The notes under the pieces were generated by a model. That model searched no databases. It was not told the DNA's origin and was given only the letters and a program-made list of their open reading frames with translations. Shown piece by piece: positions 35,623-43,016 of a DNA stretch of 64,000 bases. This stretch comes from JAGRMG01 sp047975215 (GTDB lineage: Bacteria > Pseudomonadota > Alphaproteobacteria > Rhodobacterales > Rhodobacteraceae): positions 46,552-110,551 of the forward strand of contig JBKEDD010000040.1 in NCBI GenBank assembly GCA_047975215.1, written 5' to 3'. Position numbers and translations under genes: made by a program. Each line of letters opens with the position of its first letter. Within the stretch, counting starts at the first letter, position 1.

Positions 35623-37428
35623 TCAGAACGTGCGCGCCTTCGGGGCGATCTTTTTCAGACTGATGCCGCCTTCGGCCTCGGTCGTCAGAGGATCCACCAC
35701 CACCGGGCGGTAGCTCAGATCGACCTTGTTTCCGTCAACCCGCGAAATGGTGTGCTTGCGCCATTCCTTGTCGTTCCGGTCGGGGAAATCCTCGTGCGCA
35801 TGCGCGCCCCGGCTCTCCTCGCGGGCGGCCGCCCCCGTGATGGTGGCAAGTGCGTTGGGCATCAGGTTGGTCAGTTCCAGCGTTTCCATGAGGTCGCTGT
35901 TCCAGACCAGGCTCCGGTCGGTGACGTGCAGATCGCCCAGCTTGGCGGCTATGACGGTCATCTTCTCGACCCCTTCCGCCATGGTCGTGGCGGTGCGGAA
36001 GACGGCGGCATCAGCCTGCATCGTCTTTTGCATCTCAAGGCGCAACTCGGCGGTCGGCACCGCGCCGCTGGCGTTTCGCAACCCGTCGAACCGGTCGAAC
36101 GCCGCATCCACCGAAGCCTTGTTCAGCGCCGGATTTGGCGCCTGGGCATCCACCACCTTGCCGGCGCGGATCGCCGCCGCGCGGCCGAACACCACCAGGT
36201 CGATCAGCGAGTTCGAGCCCAGCCGGTTGGCGCCGTGCACGCTGGCGCACCCGGCCTCGCCCACCGCCATCAGCCCTGGCACCACGGCGTTGGGATCGTC
36301 CGGCGTGGGGTTCAGTGCCTCGCCCCAGTGGTTCGTCGGAATGCCGCCCATGTTGTAGTGCACGGTCGGCAGCACGGGGATCGGTTCCTTGGTGACATCG
36401 ACACCGGCGAAGATCCGGGCGCTTTCGGAGATGCCGGGCAGGCGTTCGTGCAACGCCTCGGCCGGCAGGTGGCTGAGGTTCAGGTGGATGTGGTCCTTGT
36501 CCTTGCCGACGCCACGGCCCTCGCGAATCTCCATGGTCATCGAACGGGAAACATAGTCGCGCGGCGCCAGATCCTTGTATTGCGGCGCATAGCGTTCCAT
36601 GAACCGCTCGCCCTCGGCGTTGGTCAGATACCCGCCCTCGCCGCGCGCGCCCTCGGTGATGAGACACCCCGCGCCATAGATGCCGGTCGGGTGGAACTGC
36701 ACGAACTCCATATCCTGTAATGCGAGTCCGGCGCGCGCCACCATGCCTCCGCCATCGCCGGTGCAGGTATGGGCGCTGGTGGCGCTGAAATACGCCCGCC
36801 CGTAGCCGCCGGTCGCCAGCACCACCATCTTGGCGTTGAAGACATGCATGGTGCCGTCGTCCAGCTTCCAGCAGACCACGCCCTGACAGGCGCCATCGTC
36901 GGACATCACGAGATCGATGGCGAAATACTCGATGTAGAACTCGGCCTTCTGCTTGAGACTCTGGCCATATAGCGTGTGCAGGATGGCGTGGCCGGTGCGA
37001 TCGGCGGCGGCGCAGGTGCGCTGCACAGGGGGGCCCTCGCCGAACTCGGTCGTGTGGCCGCCGAACGGGCGCTGGTAGATCCTGCCCTCGTCGGTGCGCG
37101 AGAACGGCACGCCGTAATGCTCCAGTTCGTAAACCGCCTTGGGCGCCTCGCGCGCGAGATATTCCATCGCATCGGTGTCACCCAGCCAGTCCGACCCCTT
37201 TACGGTGTCGTACATGTGCCATTGCCAGCTGTCCGGCCCCATGTTGCCCAGACTGGCGGCGATACCGCCCTGGGCGGCAACGGTGTGAGAGCGGGTCGGA
37301 AACACCTTGGTCACGCAGGCGGTGCGCAGCCCCTGTTCGGCCATGCCCAGCGTCGCGCGCAGCCCGGCGCCGCCGGCGCCGACCACGACCACGTCGTATT
37401 CATGTGTCTCGTATTCGTATTCAGCCAT
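35623..37428 (-). CDS. sdhA: Succinate dehydrogenase flavoprotein subunit
   Basis: 601 residues. The dinucleotide-binding motif is VVVGAGGAGLRATLG. The covalent FAD histidine lies in PTRSHTVAAQGG (near residue 48). The substrate site includes HPTGIYGAGCLITEG. It oxidises succinate to fumarate in the TCA cycle and feeds the quinone pool as complex II. The gene starts 12 bases after the sdhD stop, in the order sdhC-sdhD-sdhA on this strand. Confidence 0.97.
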   Translation of the reverse strand: MAEYEYETHEYDVVVVGAGGAGLRATLGMAEQGLRTACVTKVFPTRSHTVAAQGGIAASLGNMGPDSWQWHMYDTVKGSDWLGDTDAMEYLAREAPKAVYELEHYGVPFSRTDEGRIYQRPFGGHTTEFGEGPPVQRTCAAADRTGHAILHTLYGQSLKQKAEFYIEYFAIDLVMSDDGACQGVVCWKLDDGTMHVFNAKMVVLATGGYGRAYFSATSAHTCTGDGGGMVARAGLALQDMEFVQFHPTGIYGAGCLITEGARGEGGYLTNAEGERFMERYAPQYKDLAPRDYVSRSMTMEIREGRGVGKDKDHIHLNLSHLPAEALHERLPGISESARIFAGVDVTKEPIPVLPTVHYNMGGIPTNHWGEALNPTPDDPNAVVPGLMAVGEAGCASVHGANRLGSNSLIDLVVFGRAAAIRAGKVVDAQAPNPALNKASVDAAFDRFDGLRNASGAVPTAELRLEMQKTMQADAAVFRTATTMAEGVEKMTVIAAKLGDLHVTDRSLVWNSDLMETLELTNLMPNALATITGAAAREESRGAHAHEDFPDRNDKEWRKHTISRVDGNKVDLSYRPVVVDPLTTEAEGGISLKKIAPKARTF

Positions 37429-37440
37429 CTGTTCAGTTCC

Positions 37441-37812
37441 TCACAGCGCGATCTTGGCCAGCGCGAACAGCCCGGTCGCGGTCAGGCCATAGCTCAGGGC
37501 GATCACGCTCATGATCAGCACCTTGCGGGTGGATTTGCGGGTATAGTCCTCGATCATTATCTGCGCGCCGCGGCGGAAATGCTGCATACCAACCAGCAGC
37601 ACCAGCCCGGTTGCGATCGCCGGCACCGGGTGGCCCATCGTTTCATGGGCGCTTTCAAAGCCGCTGCCCAGGGCGCGCCCGAATATGACAAGGAAGGTCG
37701 GTACGATCAGGGCCAGCCCGAAGGCGCTGACCTGCATGTACCAATGGTGTTGGGTTCCGGTCCCCGAGGCGCCCCGCCCCTCGGCCCGCTTGCGGTCGGT
37801 CAGAAAACGCAT
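37441..37812 (-). CDS. sdhD: Succinate dehydrogenase membrane anchor subunit
   Basis: 123 residues from the ATG at 37812, where the family-typical MRFLTDRKRAEGRGASGTGT begins. Three membrane segments are predicted (about 30-48, 60-80 and 98-118), with the haem/quinone region around HFRRGAQIMIEDY. It anchors SdhAB and binds quinone. An 11-base gap separates it from sdhC. Confidence 0.93.
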   Translation of the reverse strand: MRFLTDRKRAEGRGASGTGTQHHWYMQVSAFGLALIVPTFLVIFGRALGSGFESAHETMGHPVPAIATGLVLLVGMQHFRRGAQIMIEDYTRKSTRKVLIMSVIALSYGLTATGLFALAKIAL

Positions 37813-37822
37813 CGCTTCCTCC

Positions 37823-38206
37823 CTACAGGATGACAAGGGTCAGGACGGTCAGCACGACCGATCCGATGATGCAGGCCCAGCCGAGTTTTTCGGCGGTAGC
37901 AATGTCGAGGCCATGGCCACTGTCGAAATAGAGATGCCTGAGCCCGGCCAGATAGTGATACCACACCGCCCAAAGCGACAGCGTCATCACCACGTCGCCC
38001 AGCCACGATGTGATCAGCCCGTCGACGACGGCAAAATACTCCGGCGAGGTGGCCAGCGCCACGAGCCACCAGACCATGAGGAGCGCGCCCAGGACAAGGG
38101 CATTGCCGGTGATCCGCGTCAGGATCGAGGTCAGGGACGTGAGTTGCGGTCGATATATCGTGAGATGCGGGCTGAGCGGACGCTCGCGCGGCGTGGGACT
38201 GGCCAT
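37823..38206 (-). CDS. sdhC: Succinate dehydrogenase cytochrome b556 subunit
   Basis: 127 residues from the ATG at 38206 (AAAGGAG site). Family features: RPLSPHLTIYRPQ at the N-terminus, SILTRITGNALVLG, and the haem-ligand histidine region LAGLRHLYFDSGHGLD, with three hydrophobic helices. It is the first sdh gene on this strand and lies 240 bases downstream of tRNA-His. Transcription may start in that gap or read through from the tRNA promoter. Confidence 0.94.
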   Translation of the reverse strand: MASPTPRERPLSPHLTIYRPQLTSLTSILTRITGNALVLGALLMVWWLVALATSPEYFAVVDGLITSWLGDVVMTLSLWAVWYHYLAGLRHLYFDSGHGLDIATAEKLGWACIIGSVVLTVLTLVIL

Positions 38207-38446
38207 GACGGCTCCTTTCCGGTTGGTCGCCCCGTTTCTAACGGTTTTGGCGGCGCTGTCACGGGGCGGTAGCGGAAACAGGCCCGCTTTTTTTGTCGCA
38301 GCGTCAGGTTTTTGCACCCAGTACGATCCGCCGACCGCTGCTTTTGCGCACCGGCGCGATCCCGCACGGCTGTCGGGCTGTGCCAAACGTGACCGGCGCC
38401 ACGAACCGCGATACGACGTTCGTTGTATTGGCCGAAATCCCTGGAA

Positions 38447-38523
38447 TGGTACCGCCTTCCCGGTTTGAACGGGAGACCTCTGGATCCACAATCCAGCGCT
38501 CTAACCAACTGAGCTAAGGCGGC
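38447..38523 (-). tRNA. tRNA-His (GTG anticodon)
   Basis: A full cloverleaf is visible: acceptor GCCGCCT/AGGCGGT, D arm with AGTTGGTTA, anticodon stem CTGGA/TCCAG around loop TTGTGGA (anticodon GTG), T arm TCCCG/CGGGA with loop TTCAAAC, and encoded CCA. The base before position 1 is T, not the extra G found in most bacterial tRNA-His, the discriminator is A73 and the first pair is G1-U72. This fits the alphaproteobacterial tRNA-His type recognised by a divergent HisRS. Confidence 0.95.
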
Positions 38524-38533
38524 ACTGAAGGTC

Positions 38534-38562
38534 GATTTAGCCAACCCACAAAGCGATTGCAA
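38534..38562 (-). promoter_or_regulatory. Probable promoter of tRNA-His
   Basis: On the minus strand TTGCAA (38557-38562), a 17-base spacer and TAAATC (38534-38539) precede the tRNA 5' end at 38523 by 10 bases. The -35 is good and the -10 weak. Confidence 0.4.
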
Positions 38563-38693
38563 GGGGGTTGCCGGTCGCCTGTTTCGCCGCCCCGGCCCTA
38601 CCCCATCCGGACGGCAGCCGCGCCGGGCGTCTGGCGCGCGCTTGATTTCCGCCACCGCGCAGGATAGCAGAATTGCATTCAGCGGAGGCCGCA

Positions 38694-38897
38694 ATGGGTA
38701 TCAACACCGAACGCGACATCGAGGCGAACCTGCAAATCGGGCCAACCGACAAGGGCATGGTGCGGCTATTCGTAGAAGCGCCGGGCGTCGAGGTTCCGAT
38801 GGATTTCGACCCCGACGAAGCCGATGAAATCGCCGAGGAAATCCGCGCCGCGGCCAGAATGGCGCGCGGTCCGTCCAAGGAAAAGCGCGGCCGCTGA
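38694..38897 (+). CDS. Small acidic conserved protein (DUF6324-like)
   Basis: 67 residues from the ATG at 38694 (GGAGG site 6 bases upstream). The sequence begins MGINTERDIEANLQIGPTDK and continues with an acidic stretch (MDFDPDEADEIAEEIRAAAR) and a basic tail. It resembles a small family in Rhodobacteraceae; the DUF number is from memory. It has no signal peptide or cysteines, and its function is unknown. Confidence 0.7.
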   Translation: MGINTERDIEANLQIGPTDKGMVRLFVEAPGVEVPMDFDPDEADEIAEEIRAAARMARGPSKEKRGR

Positions 38898-39015
38898 GCC
38901 CATGGCCGGGCGAAGCCGGCCCATCCACCTGTTTCGCCCCGGGCGACCTGCGTGGCCCGCGCATCGTGCAGGAAGCGCCCGCATCAGCCGCCATCGGCCC
39001 GGCCCTGCTCGATCG

Positions 39016-39486
39016 CTAGGGTTCGTCTTCGCCTGTCTCCGCAGAATCCAGTGCCGCGGCGCCCGGGTCGCGCAGCGCCCGCAGCCTGCGCGCCGCGTGG
39101 GTGGCAAACTTGTGGATCAGGACCTTGCGCCGCGCCGGTGCCACGCGATCCTCGGCCGGCATGCGCAGGATCTCGGCGTCATAGGCATCGGCGACGATAA
39201 GTCCGGTGCCATCGGGCAGCAGGTCCGTCGGGAAGTTCATGTCGACGGCCCAGAAATAGCGGTCGCACCAGTCAAGGTAGCCCTGCCACTTGGCATCCGC
39301 CCTGAAATCGGCGGGGCCGGACTTGCATTCGACCACCCAGATCTCGCCCTTCGGGCCAAGCCCCATCACGTCCACCCGCAACCCGCGCGCGGGCACGAAT
39401 TCCTCGACCGACACAAAACCGCGACTGGCCAGATGACGCGCCACGCCGCGCGCAAGCAGCTGACCGGGTTGCAGATCGAGTATCAT
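39016..39486 (-). CDS. mmcB: MmcB-family DNA repair protein
   Basis: 156 residues. Restriction-endonuclease-like core: VDVMGLGPKGEIWVVECKSG (Asp, and Glu-x-Lys of the PD-(D/E)xK fold) and the following DWCDRYFWAVDMNFP. It matches the MmcB family, linked to mitomycin C resistance and the ImuABC mutagenic repair pathway in Caulobacter. A deletion-sensitive role in DNA damage tolerance is inferred from the family. It lies downstream of a candidate 6S RNA on the same strand. Confidence 0.85.
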   Translation of the reverse strand: MILDLQPGQLLARGVARHLASRGFVSVEEFVPARGLRVDVMGLGPKGEIWVVECKSGPADFRADAKWQGYLDWCDRYFWAVDMNFPTDLLPDGTGLIVADAYDAEILRMPAEDRVAPARRKVLIHKFATHAARRLRALRDPGAAALDSAETGEDEP

Positions 39487-39612
39487 CGGAAAACCGTGAA
39501 CAATCCGTGAACGAAAATCAAGGCAGGAATGCCCCGGCGCGCCGCGAGCGCCTGTCGAAAATCCGGCCGAGCGCCCCTTGTCCAGAGCCCGGGCAAACCC
39601 TAGGTTGACGCC

Positions 39613-39780
39613 TGGCGGGTTCTGCCCTTCGCGTGGACGATTGCATTCCGGTGGCCTTAAGTAGTTCCGAGGGGGCTGGCTCTGTTCGGGTCCTGGCCTG
39701 ATTACCCGGCGCCCACCTGTACATGCAGGTCCTCGGGAATCATAATCGCACGGTTGCCTGGTGGTCCCGCCACTTACGCA
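39613..39780 (-). ncRNA. Candidate 6S RNA (ssrS-like)
   Basis: The gap 39487-39808 holds no convincing gene but folds into one long hairpin of about 160 bases. The 7-bp closing stem is 39613-39619 with 39766-39772, and a CGTG/GATT stem is interrupted by a small loop. A large central bubble follows, then an 8-bp stem (39665-39672 with 39731-39739, one bulge) and an apical rod with GGGC/GCCC and CGGGT/ACCCG pairs. This plan is that of 6S RNA, which mimics an open promoter and binds RNA polymerase. The minus strand is preferred because the bases after the bubble (CGGAACTACTTAAGGCC) resemble the 3' half of E. coli 6S. Strand and identity are inferred. Confidence 0.45.
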
Positions 39781-39808
39781 GTATTTTCAAGTGACTGCGC
39801 GCCGGTCT

Positions 39809-40123
39809 TCAACCAAGCCGGCGGGGCTTTCGCGCCACGGCCTTAACCGTGGCAGGGCGCAGTTCGGCGACCACGGGCGATCCGCCGCGGCGGTTGTGAT
39901 CCGTTTCGGCCATCGCCATCACCGCCCAACCGAACTGGACACCCGCGAACACGATGCCATGCGCGAACCACAGCACCACGACCGCCAGAACGCCGGCATC
40001 GGACGTGCTGACGAGATGCCACAAGTTCATGACGTTCAGCCACAGCAGCACCCCGACGAAAAGCGCGGCGACGGCAAATCCGATCAAGACGTTGCGAATA
40101 TAAAGCCGGACCAGTTTGGGCAT
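39809..40123 (-). CDS. Small membrane protein of unknown function
   Basis: 104 residues from MPKLVRLYIRNVLIGFAVA. Two hydrophobic segments (about 11-33 and 44-70) are joined by a short loop (NVMNLWHLVSTSD), followed by a basic C-terminal tail (RRGGSPVVAELRP to KPRRLG). The family is not recognised beyond Rhodobacteraceae-type membrane proteins. Function unknown. It lies upstream of the 6S candidate on the same strand. Confidence 0.65.
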   Translation of the reverse strand: MPKLVRLYIRNVLIGFAVAALFVGVLLWLNVMNLWHLVSTSDAGVLAVVVLWFAHGIVFAGVQFGWAVMAMAETDHNRRGGSPVVAELRPATVKAVARKPRRLG

Positions 40124-40215
40124 GGCATCCTCCTGACCCTGCAATAGCTAGCATACTGGCCGGCGACGTCCATATCCGACATGCAGATTCCCGAAGACGG
40201 GAAGGTATTCGCGCT

Positions 40216-41157
40216 TCATGGATCGCTGCGCAGGCTGGTTTCGGGCGCCGCCAGGAACAGCCGGGGGCGACGGGCGGCACCGCCCGGCGCGAACTGGTCC
40301 CAGACCAGAAACAGCCCGGTGCCGACGACGATCGCCACGCCCAGCCATGTGCCCCGTGCCGGATACTCTCCGAAAAACAATGCGCCCAGGATCACCATCC
40401 AGACGAATTGCAGGTTCATCAGCGGCGTGACCGCATAGGCAGCAAGCAGCCGCAGCGCCACCACCAGCACCCAGCGCGCCGCGAACAGCAAGACGGCATA
40501 ACCCGCCACCCAGCCGAGATCGGCCAGCGGCATCGGGCGCCACATGAAGGGAAGCGCCAGCGCCATGCTCGTGCTTAACGCGAGGTTGGGATAAAACACC
40601 TGCGCGAGCGCGTTGGTTTCGAACCGGCCGATAAAGCGCGCCATCACCATTGACAGCGTTCCCGAAACCGCGGCCGCCAGCGCCCACAGATGCCCCGCGG
40701 TGACGGCATGCAACCCCCCGGGAAACAGGCACATGACACCGACGAAACCCGCCGCCAGTGCCGCCCATGCGGCCGGGCGGACATGTTCGCCCAGAACCGG
40801 ACCCGACATCAGGCCGGCCAGGATCGGCATCAGTCCGATGAACAGGAACACCTCGCCCAGCGGCAGTAGCCGGAATGCCTGGAAGAACGACAGCGCCGCC
40901 AGAACCGTCGCCGCCGAGCGTACCGCCATAGCGCGCGGACAGCGCGTCGCGAGGCCCCGGCGCTGACTTGGGTGGCGGTCAGCCGCAACGCTGAGGCCAA
41001 TCACGATCAGCCCGGACAGCGCATATAGCTGCGGGGCGCCGTAGCTGCCCGCGACAAGCTTGGTGATGGCGTCGGCCGACGAGATCAGCGCCGTGTAGAG
41101 CACAACCAGGCCGGCCCCCAGCGCCGAAACCCTGGCCGCAAGGCCGGGCCCGGTCAC
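40216..41157 (-). CDS. EamA/DMT-superfamily transporter
   Basis: 313 residues from the GTG at 41157, which overlaps the upstream stop (GTGA). About ten hydrophobic helices in two EamA halves, with LGEVFLFIGLMPILAGLMSG in the first and FFGEYPARGTWLGVAIVVG in the second. DMT transporters export metabolites or amino acids. Translation is coupled to the uncharacterised 358-residue gene, and the repeat-peptide gene lies further upstream, so export of a product made by these genes is an attractive inference. Confidence 0.85.
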   Translation of the reverse strand: MTGPGLAARVSALGAGLVVLYTALISSADAITKLVAGSYGAPQLYALSGLIVIGLSVAADRHPSQRRGLATRCPRAMAVRSAATVLAALSFFQAFRLLPLGEVFLFIGLMPILAGLMSGPVLGEHVRPAAWAALAAGFVGVMCLFPGGLHAVTAGHLWALAAAVSGTLSMVMARFIGRFETNALAQVFYPNLALSTSMALALPFMWRPMPLADLGWVAGYAVLLFAARWVLVVALRLLAAYAVTPLMNLQFVWMVILGALFFGEYPARGTWLGVAIVVGTGLFLVWDQFAPGGAARRPRLFLAAPETSLRSDP

Positions 41158-42230
41158 AGCGCCACTCCGCGCAGCCCGGTACGCGCGAAGCCGGCAAAGA
41201 ACTCGCAGAAGCGGCCGCTGCTGGCCTGCGCTTCGGTCAGGATGTCGTACCCGGTGCCGTTCAGCGCCTCTTCGACATGCGGGCGCATCGCCTCCCAGTC
41301 GTCGCTGCGCGCATCCTCCAGGCGGAACATGCATTCGGACATTTCGCGCAGCGGGCCGGCATGGGGTTGGGCACGGTGAAACGCCATGCCTCCGTCCTCG
41401 GCCTGTTTGACGAAAGCATCGCGCCCCGATTCTGCCATCAGCCAGTTGCAGACGAAATAGTCGTGGTAGTCGTCCATCGCCGACCTCCGGGGCCCGCAGG
41501 TCACGGAAAAACGGTGTGTCTCGCGCTCCAGCCAGCCCTCCCAGATCGGCGAAGGAACGGCCCCGGCAAACCGCAGTGCAACGCAGATCTCGGCAAGCAG
41601 ATCGGCGTTCTGTTCGAGGTAGGCGAGAATTCCGGCGTATTCGAGACTGATGCGCGCCGCCCCCGAAAGCCCGGGGTCGCGGCGGCCGTACTCGCTCAGG
41701 TAGAACACGATATGGGTCAGCTCATAGGCCGCCTTCTTGTTGGGCATTGCGAAGGTTTCCGGCCTGTCGACAAAGCGGTGCAGCCGCTCGGTCAGGCCGG
41801 TATCCCTGGGCAGCGGGTCGATCCCGCGGCGCAGCATCAGCCGCCGCGCCTCGGCGCGCTGCAGGTCCGACAATTCGGCCTCGGCCAGCCCCTCGCGCGC
41901 AGCCCAGTGGCACAGCGCCTCGGCTTTGGTGCCCGGCAGGCCGAGATCTTCCAGATCCAGACAGATCGACAGCAGGAAACGGTAGTATTGCGGAAAGAAC
42001 CCGAGCCGCTTTTCCACCTGTGCGTGAAAGCCGCGATGCGGCGCCAGTGCCGCGTCGTCCAGGCTTTGGCCGGTGCATTCCAGGATATTCAGCAATTCGG
42101 CATTTTCCTTCAGCCAGAACACGTCGTCGACGGACCGGCGATGCCGTGCAAAGCTGGAGATCAGGGCGCGCCGGCGCCCGGCCGCGCCCTGCCGGTGGGA
42201 GGGGACGTTCAGTTGAATGACATTCGACAT
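41154..42230 (-). CDS. Uncharacterised helical protein linked to the repeat peptide (DUF6902-like)
   Basis: 358 residues from the ATG at 42230 (AGGAAG site 5 bases upstream; a longer frame opens upstream but covers the peptide gene antisense-like). No known catalytic family is certain. The sequence looks all-helical, with conserved-looking polar clusters AAYELTHIVFYLSEYG, EYAGILAYLEQNADLLAEIC and DDYHDYFVCNWLMAESG that could form an active site or metal site. The start lies 37 bases after the repeat-peptide gene, and the stop overlaps the exporter start. A DUF6902 label is from memory and not checked. Confidence 0.7.
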   Translation of the reverse strand: MSNVIQLNVPSHRQGAAGRRRALISSFARHRRSVDDVFWLKENAELLNILECTGQSLDDAALAPHRGFHAQVEKRLGFFPQYYRFLLSICLDLEDLGLPGTKAEALCHWAAREGLAEAELSDLQRAEARRLMLRRGIDPLPRDTGLTERLHRFVDRPETFAMPNKKAAYELTHIVFYLSEYGRRDPGLSGAARISLEYAGILAYLEQNADLLAEICVALRFAGAVPSPIWEGWLERETHRFSVTCGPRRSAMDDYHDYFVCNWLMAESGRDAFVKQAEDGGMAFHRAQPHAGPLREMSECMFRLEDARSDDWEAMRPHVEEALNGTGYDILTEAQASSGRFCEFFAGFARTGLRGVAL

Positions 42231-42267
42231 CTCGGCTTCCTTCCTCTGAACGTCCCGGTTCCCGGGC

Positions 42268-42630
42268 TCAGCTCCCCGACGAGAACATCTGGGTCGCATC
42301 GCCCAACGCGGTTTCGCTGTGTGCTGCCGGTGCCGAGCCCGACGAGAACATCTGCGTGCCCTCGCCGCTGGCCGCATCGCCGCGTGCCTCAGGCGCGGAT
42401 CCCGACGAGAACATCTGCACCAGATCGCCGCTGATGGCCGTGCCAGAAAGCGCCGGGGCTGAGCCGGAGGAAAACAGCGAGACCGCATCGCCGCTCAGCG
42501 CGTCACCCGATCCGACGGGCGCCGAGCCGGACGAGAACATCGCCGTGCCCTCGCCCTCGAACAGGCTGGCCGTGGCTTCTTTTTTGGTGCGTGCGGTTTC
42601 GGTCGCATAGACTTTGTGTTGAGCGTTCAT
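42268..42630 (-). CDS. Repeat-containing small protein with FSSGSAP motifs (possible peptide precursor)
   Basis: 120 residues with a GGGAAG ribosome site. A 25-residue charged N-terminus (MNAQHKVYATETARTKKEAT...) is followed by four full 21-residue repeats and a fifth partial one that ends the protein. Each repeat carries the core (M/L)FSSGSAP preceded by G-D/E-x-x-x and followed by a variable G/A/S-rich spacer. There is no cysteine and no signal peptide. The layout, a leader plus identical Ser-rich cores with variable linkers, resembles a multi-core precursor of a modified peptide, but a structural or adhesive role is also possible. It leads an operon with an unknown enzyme-like protein and an exporter. 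Confidence 0.75.
   Translation of the reverse strand: MNAQHKVYATETARTKKEATASLFEGEGTAMFSSGSAPVGSGDALSGDAVSLFSSGSAPALSGTAISGDLVQMFSSGSAPEARGDAASGEGTQMFSSGSAPAAHSETALGDATQMFSSGS
42271..42555 (-). repeat. 63-bp tandem coding repeat (four full copies plus one partial)
   Basis: Direct repeats of 63 bases encode the 21-residue units. Their cores, read on the plus strand as CCCGACGAGAACATCTG, recur nearly unchanged, while flanking codons differ. The spacing is regular, with no insertions between units. Confidence 0.85.
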
Positions 42631-43016
42631 GGCAGACTTCCCGTTTGTGAGTTGATCGTTCCATCACGATTGCACCTTAAAGACGATATGCAACAAATTT
42701 TTCTACCGATAGGTGTGCACAGATCGGGTTATCCACATGAGAAACACGCGTCAAAAAGCTGATGCTCAACCTAAACGTGTTTCTCGCCGCGGCCCCAAAA
42801 AGAATCTGTCCACAGATCGAATCCACGCCGTTCTGGCCATGCTTCTGCCGCCCCAAGGCTGCGAAGCCATGCGCTAAAGCCTCGAATCAACCCGGTTGCC
42901 GGTCCCGCCTATGCGAAAGCGATTCGCGACCACGGCACCGCCGCCTTGCCCTGAGGGCGCGCAGTTGTCATAGATCGGGACAAACCCCGGACATGGACGG
43001 CCGAAGGGATGCGCGC
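42631..43016. other. Divergent intergenic region with DnaA-box-like sites
   Basis: 386 bases between the repeat-peptide gene and xth with no convincing gene. Bases 42660-42790 are AT-rich for this genome. It contains a perfect DnaA box TTATCCACA (42729-42737), a near match CTGTCCACA (42806-42814) and a related TGTGCACA (42714-42721). No clear -10/-35 pair was found, but promoters for both flanking genes must lie here. Confidence 0.5.

Noticed and set aside
42271..42555. CRISPR-like direct repeats
   Set aside because: The repeats have no unique spacers and lie in frame within one protein gene; they code for 21-residue repeats.
42729..42737. Chromosome replication origin
   Set aside because: Only one perfect DnaA box, no dnaA, hemE or parAB gene nearby and no clear unwinding element; treated as a regulatory candidate.
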